Origin: Streptomyces sp. R28
Lineage (GTDB): Bacteria; Actinomycetota; Actinomycetes; Streptomycetales; Streptomycetaceae
Length of the DNA: 64,000 nt
NCBI RefSeq assembly: GCF_041052385.1
Contig: NZ_CP163439.1
Span: 7,429,001-7,493,000, forward strand
Direction: 5' to 3'
Part shown: piece after piece, positions 60,546 to 64,000 of the stretch
How the letters are laid out: each line of letters opens with the position of its first letter
Numbering within the stretch: the stretch's first letter is position 1
Made by a program: the position numbers and the translations under genes
Notes under the pieces: generated by a model
Databases searched by the model: none
Told to the model about the DNA's origin: nothing
The model's input: the letters and a program-made list of their open reading frames with translations, nothing else

Positions 60546-61756
60546 ATGGCGAAGGCACCCGTTCTCACGCCGCGGGCGGAGGACTTCCCGCGCTGGTACC
60601 AGGACCTGATCAACAAGGCCGAGCTGGCAGACAACGGCCCGGTGCGCGGCACGATGGTCATCCGGCCGTACGGGTACGGGCTGTGGGAGCGGATGCGGGC
60701 CGAGATGGACGCCCGCATCAAGCGCGCCGGAGCCTCCAACGCCTACTTCCCGCTGTTCATCCCGCAGTCGCTCATCAACGAGTACTTCTCGAAGTGGGTG
60801 CAGAGCTACCGCGACCTGCCGCTGCTGATCAACCAGTGGGCGAACGTGGTGCGTTGGGAGATGCGCCCGCGCGTGTTCCTCCGGACGACGGAATTCCTCT
60901 GGCAGGAGGGCCACACCGCACATGCCACCTACGAGGACGCCCGGGACTGTGCCGCGGCTTCGCCGGTGCCGTCAACACCCTGACCCTCGAAGGGATGATG
61001 GGCGACGGCAAGGCCCTCCAGATGGGCACCAGCCATGAGCTCGGCCAGAACTTCGCCAAGGCATTCCACACCCGGTACCTCTCCAAGGACGGGCATCAGG
61101 AGCACGTCTGGCAGACCTCCTGGGGATCCTCCACCCGCATGGTCGGCGGCCTGATCATGGCGCACGGCGACGACCACGATCTGCGGGTGCCGCCGCGGCT
61201 CGCGCCGGTCCAGGTGGTCGTGCTGGCGATCAAGGGGGACGAGCCGGTTCTGGCCAGGGTCCGCGAAATCGGCGATCAGCTGAGCGCGGCGGGCATCCGC
61301 GTCCAGGTCGACGACCGCACGGACATCCCCTTCGGCCGCCGCGCTGTCGACTGGGAGCTCAAGGGCGTGCCGGTCCGCATCGAGGTCGGCCCCCGTGACC
61401 TGGAGAACGGCACGGCGATGCTGGCCCGCCGTATCCCCGGTGGCAAGGAACCGGTAGCCCAGGACGCTCTGGCGGCGCAGCTCCCCGCGATCCTCGAAGA
61501 GGACCAGGCGCTGCTGCTGCGGCAGTCCCGCGAGCGCCGTGAGTCCCGCACGTCCGAGGTGTCGACGATGGAGGAGGCCGTCGAGGCGGCCACCGCCGGC
61601 GGCTGGGCGCGCATCCCGTGGGCGACGCTCGGCGAAGAAGGCGAGGCCAAGCTGGCCGAGCACGCGGTGACCGTACGGTGTCTGCTCGCCGAGGACGGGT
61701 CGGTGCCGGACCCCGACGACGCTCCCGGTAACGTCGCCGTCGTGGCGCGCGCTTAC
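60546..61756 (+). pseudogene. proS: Prolyl-tRNA synthetase, second copy, broken by an internal deletion
   Basis: Frame one (60546-60983) encodes M-A-K-A-P-V-L-T-P-R-A-E-D-F-P-R-W-Y-Q through the class II motif 2 region R-V-F-L-R-T-T-E-F-L-W-Q-E-G-H-T-A-H-A-T-Y, and then runs off into unrelated residues to a TGA. From about 60956 the shifted frame restarts exactly at F-A-G-A-V-N-T-L-T-L-E-G-M-M-G-D-G-K-A-L-Q and continues to V-V-A-R-A-Y (61756). Compared with the short archaeal/eukaryotic-type ProRS family, about 35 residues between these parts are missing with a frameshift. There is also no stop after the family's terminal Tyr: the frame stays open into the next gene. It is probably a decaying extra proS; the functional one must lie elsewhere. 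Confidence 0.9.
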
Positions 61757-61841
61757 TTATATGACGCCTGTGGGGAACGAGAGCGGCCGAATCGCCTCTT
61801 GCGCATCCGCAAACCACAGCCGCACCGGAGCGTGGACGGGG

Positions 61842-61861
61842 CGTACGCGCCGGCGCGTACG
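61842..61861. other. Perfect 20-bp palindrome in the leader of the SprT-like gene
   Basis: CGTACGCGCC (61842-61851) is immediately followed by its reverse complement GGCGCGTACG (61852-61861), with no spacer. It lies in the 264-base stretch between the proS remnant and the SprT-like start, where no other gene is visible. It may be an operator or the base of a cruciform. Confidence 0.6.
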
Positions 61862-62020
61862 TCAGGCTACGCACCGGTTGGGTATGAGCTGCGAGGCTTC
61901 TCCGCAGATCGGCGCACCCGCCCTCGTCAGGGCGCATCATTCGCAACTGACGGGTACGTGCAAATTATTTGGGATGGCCCGGAATCGGAACACAGCGGCA
62001 CTCCGGCTCGTTGTCATTAC

Positions 62021-62617
62021 GTGAGCACGACACAGACACCACCTGTTCTCGCCGCGGAGCTGGCACAGGCGTGGGCCGATATTCAGCGGTACCACCCCGA
62101 GTTGCCGGATCTCGCCGCGCCAGAGTCCCTGATCGGGGAGTCGTCGTCCGCGTGCGGTCACGAGCTCTCCTTCGAGCGACTGCTTCACGAGGCAGTCCAT
62201 GGCATCGCCGCCGCGCGCGGCGTCCGCGACACCTCCCGGGCCGGCCGATACCACAACCGCAGATTCCTCTCCATCGCCGAGGAGCTGGGCCTGGACCACC
62301 CCGAGGAGCCGCACCCGAGCAGCGGCTTCTCCCTGGTCACGCTCAACCCCGAGGCCAAGCGCCGCTACCGCCCGACCATCGAACGCCTTCAGCGCGCCCT
62401 GAAGGCCCACACCGCGGCGACCTCCGCCGACACCAGCCGGACCTTCCGTGGCCCGGCGGCCCGCCACGGTTCCTCCGGAGGCGGCGTCCGCGTCAAGGCG
62501 GTCTGCGACTGCGGCCGCAACGTCCGGGTCGTCCCGTCGGTGCTGGCGCAGGCGCCGATCGTCTGCGGCGGCTGCGGGAAGCCGTTCCGGATCCCGGAGG
62601 TCGTGGGCGCGGCGTAA
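62021..62617 (+). CDS. SprT-like zinc metallopeptidase-fold protein
   Basis: A protein of 198 residues. The central motif H-E-A-V-H-G-I-A-A-A-R-G-V-R-D-T-S-R-A-G-R-Y-H-N (HEXXH about residues 54-58; split here: H-E-A-V-H, then D-T-S-R and G-R-Y-H-N) is the SprT/WSS1-like zinc site with a downstream His. The C-terminal part has a four-Cys zinc ribbon (C-D-C-G near 167 and C-G-G-C-G near 184). SprT-like proteases act on DNA-protein crosslinks in eukaryotes; bacterial relatives are uncharacterised. GTG 62021 is followed by S-T-T-Q-T and has little upstream ribosome site; the reading frame is open further back into the proS remnant, so the start is uncertain. Confidence 0.75.
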   Translation: MSTTQTPPVLAAELAQAWADIQRYHPELPDLAAPESLIGESSSACGHELSFERLLHEAVHGIAAARGVRDTSRAGRYHNRRFLSIAEELGLDHPEEPHPSSGFSLVTLNPEAKRRYRPTIERLQRALKAHTAATSADTSRTFRGPAARHGSSGGGVRVKAVCDCGRNVRVVPSVLAQAPIVCGGCGKPFRIPEVVGAA

Positions 62618-62969
62618 CCGCGGGGCGTCCGGTACCGGCATCTCGTGGCTGCCGGTCGGAACGCATGGCGCCTCGGTACGCGCGGCGCCGGGGTGCCGCT
62701 CTGGTTCGGCGGCACCCCGGCACCGCCGGGTTGCGCGGCCGACCTCAACGGCACCACTGCGCGGGGTGCCTCTCAGGTATGCCCGACCACACCGCCCCCC
62801 TCGGCCGGAAGCGACCCGCAGGGTGTGGCACAATAGCTAGCTGTACTCGACAGTCGCATAGGACCCCTCTCTCCTCCGGCTGACGCGTCCATCGGGCACT
62901 CGGGTACCGCAACCCCACGCGGCCATCTCGCCGTGCCCAACCACGTCAAATCCAGGAGAACCCACTCCC
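62618..62969 (+). other. Gene-free interval before rpsP
   Basis: 352 bases with no supported gene. It contains the strong hairpin at 62687-62721 and a probable rpsP promoter with a TGGCACAAT -10 (62827-62834), identical in its last nine bases to the element before the small gene at 8682. The ribosome site AGGAGA (62954-62959) precedes rpsP. Confidence 0.5.
62687..62721 (+). terminator. Terminator after the SprT-like gene
   Basis: A perfect 13-bp stem GCCGGGGTGCCGC (62687-62699) / GCGGCACCCCGGC (62709-62721) with a 9-base loop, 70 bases after the stop. No T-run. Confidence 0.65.
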
Positions 62970-63389
62970 GTGGCAGTCAAGATCAAGCTGAAGCGTCTGG
63001 GCAAGATCCGTTCGCCTCACTACCGCATCGTCATCGCCGACTCCCGCACCCGTCGTGACGGCCGTGCGATCGAGGAGATCGGCAAGTACCACCCGACGTA
63101 CAACCCGTCGGTCATCGAGGTCGACGCGGACCGTGTCGCGTACTGGCTGGGTGTCGGCGCGCAGCCGACCGAGCCCGTGCTCGCCATCCTGAAGAAGACC
63201 GGCGACTGGCAGAAGTTCAAGGGCGAGCCCGCCCCGGCTCCGCTGCTCGTGGCCGAGCCGAAGAAGGCGCGCCCGTCGTTCGAGGCCCTCGGTGGCGACG
63301 ACCAGGGCAAGGGTGAGGCGATCACCCAGAAGAAGAAGGCGGAGAAGAAGGACGAGGCTGCCGCCGAGTCCGAGTCGGCCGAGGCCTGA
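62970..63389 (+). CDS. rpsP: Ribosomal protein bS16
   Basis: A protein of 139 residues of the small ribosomal subunit. The S16 core is at residues 1-80 (A-V-K-I-K-L-K-R-L-G-K-I-R-S-P-H-Y-R-I-V-I-A-D-S-R and G-R-A-I-E-E-I-G-K-Y-H-P). A charged actinobacterial extension rich in Lys/Glu/Ala (~95-139) follows. GTG 62970 has AGGAGA upstream. It heads the rpsP-khpA-rimM cluster, co-transcribed with rRNA/tRNA maturation genes. Confidence 0.97.
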   Translation: MAVKIKLKRLGKIRSPHYRIVIADSRTRRDGRAIEEIGKYHPTYNPSVIEVDADRVAYWLGVGAQPTEPVLAILKKTGDWQKFKGEPAPAPLLVAEPKKARPSFEALGGDDQGKGEAITQKKKAEKKDEAAAESESAEA

Positions 63390-63391
63390 GC

Positions 63392-63631
63392 ATGCTCGAG
63401 GAGGCTCTCGAGCACCTCGTGAAGGGCATCGTCGACAACCCTGACGATGTGCAGGTCGCCTCGCGCGACCTGCGTCGCGGGCGTGTGCTGGAGGTCCGGG
63501 TCCACCCCGACGACCTCGGCAAGGTGATCGGCCGCAACGGCCGCACCGCACGCGCTCTGCGCACCGTCGTGGGTGCCATCGGCGGCCGCGGTGTACGCGT
63601 CGACCTCGTCGACGTCGACCACGTCCGCTGA
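63392..63631 (+). CDS. khpA: KH-domain RNA-binding protein KhpA
   Basis: A protein of 79 residues consisting of one KH domain: L-E-E-A-L-E-H-L-V-K-G-I-V-D-N-P-D start and the G-R-N-G-R-T-A-R-A-L-R helix with the GXXG loop (about 50-53). It matches KhpA, an RNA-binding partner of KhpB in other bacteria. It starts 2 bases after the rpsP stop. The length fits the family. Confidence 0.93.
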   Translation: MLEEALEHLVKGIVDNPDDVQVASRDLRRGRVLEVRVHPDDLGKVIGRNGRTARALRTVVGAIGGRGVRVDLVDVDHVR

Positions 63632-63651
63632 CGCCGAACGCAGCACCGGCT

Positions 63652-63687
63652 CGGGCCGGGGAGGGCCACTGGGCCGTCCCCGGCCCG
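63652..63687 (+). terminator. Hairpin between khpA and rimM
   Basis: CGGGCCGGGGA (63652-63662) and TCCCCGGCCCG (63677-63687) pair perfectly, with GGCC/GGCC inside. It lies 30 bases before the rimM start, so it may attenuate rather than end transcription. Confidence 0.6.
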
Positions 63688-63716
63688 TAGTCGTTACGAC
63701 AGGAGATCTTCGAAAA

Positions 63717-64000
63717 GTGCAGCTCGTAGTCGCCCGGATCGGCCGCGCTCACGGCATCAAGGGCGAGGTCACCGTGGAGGTCCGCACCGACGAGCCGGAA
63801 CTGCGGCTCGCGCCCGGCGCGGTACTCCTCACCGATCCCGCCTCGGCAGGCCCGCTCACCATCGAGACCGGCAAGGTGCACAGCGGCCGGCTGCTGCTGC
63901 GCTTCGAAGGGGTCAAGGACCGCAACGCCGCCGAGGCGCTGCGCAACACCCTTCTGATCGCCGAGGTGGACCCGGAGGAGCTGCCCGAGGAGGAGGACGA
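63717..64000 (+). CDS. rimM: Ribosome maturation factor RimM (partial)
   Basis: The first 94 codons of a frame that leaves the window on the right. V-A-R-I-G-R-A-H-G-I-K-G-E-V-T-V-E-V-R-T-D (residues 5-25) is the RimM N-terminal barrel that binds uS19 and helps 30S head assembly. R-F-E-G-V-K-D-R-N-A-A-E-A-L-R-N-T (about 62-78) is the second conserved block. GTG 63717 is preceded by AGGAGATC. The PRC-barrel end lies outside. Confidence 0.95.
   Translation, partial: MQLVVARIGRAHGIKGEVTVEVRTDEPELRLAPGAVLLTDPASAGPLTIETGKVHSGRLLLRFEGVKDRNAAEALRNTLLIAEVDPEELPEEED

Overview
The window is an ordinary high-GC, gene-dense stretch of a Streptomyces chromosome. It has the GC-rich third-position bias, frequent GTG starts, AfsR-like/NsdA/NdgR-type regulators and a gene order that I recall as the conserved core block of S. 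coelicolor from gltX (SCO5547) to rimM (SCO5593). That identification rests on memory of synteny, not on a search.

Layout. 1-4.1 kb: the end of gltX, a secreted beta-propeller-like protein, a HAD phosphatase and a five-gene tRNA operon (Gln-Glu-Glu-Gln-Glu). 4.1-9.7 kb: a MerR regulator divergent from a DUF4188 gene across a duplicated operator; the IclR regulator ndgR divergent from leuCD across a pair of dyads; a small gene that may be leaderless; and hupS, an HU protein with a histone-H1-like tail. 9.7-16.7 kb: cofC, plsC-gpsA-ddlA (lipid precursor and cell-wall precursor enzymes), a DUF3515 lipoprotein, a stand-alone Lrp/AsnC ligand domain, and thiL-thiD. 16.8-21.1 kb: a probably accessory pair, an FAD monooxygenase and a large AfsR/BTAD-type regulator preceded by three 16-bp repeats. 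21.2-32.9 kb: rpmB, a FakA-like DAK2 protein, a translationally coupled HSP90-like/TPR pair, recG, rsmD and coaD. 33-40.5 kb: a DivIVA-like coiled-coil protein with a Q/Y-rich tail, yceD-rpmF-rnc-mutM, an HxlR regulator divergent from a WrbA-like flavoprotein, a membrane-anchored CAP protein and acyP. 40.7-51.1 kb: smc, the glucose permease gene glcP, an LLM oxidoreductase, ftsY, a primase/polymerase-like protein and nsdA. 51.4-55.7 kb: the nitrogen operon amtB-glnK-glnD behind a GlnR-type box. 55.8-64 kb: ffh, an ftsH paralogue, a methyltransferase, a broken second proS, a SprT-like metalloprotein, and rpsP-khpA-rimM, which runs off the end.

The most striking element is an intact in-frame intein of 338 residues inside RecG, splitting the Walker A motif between Lys and Thr. 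It starts with Ala and carries the Trp/Cys/Thr signature of class 3 inteins, plus both LAGLIDADG endonuclease motifs. Other points worth a second look: an FtsH paralogue whose pore-loop Phe is replaced by Ile; the HSP90-TPR pair; a proS pseudogene with one internal deletion; three clear dyad operators; and two short tandem repeat arrays.

Functionally the region mixes translation (tRNAs, rpmB, rpmF, rpsP, rimM, rsmD, yceD, rnc), SRP targeting (ffh, ftsY), chromosome organisation and repair (smc, hupS, recG, mutM), cofactor synthesis (thiL, thiD, coaD, cofC), carbon and nitrogen uptake (glcP, amtB-glnK-glnD) and developmental regulation (nsdA).
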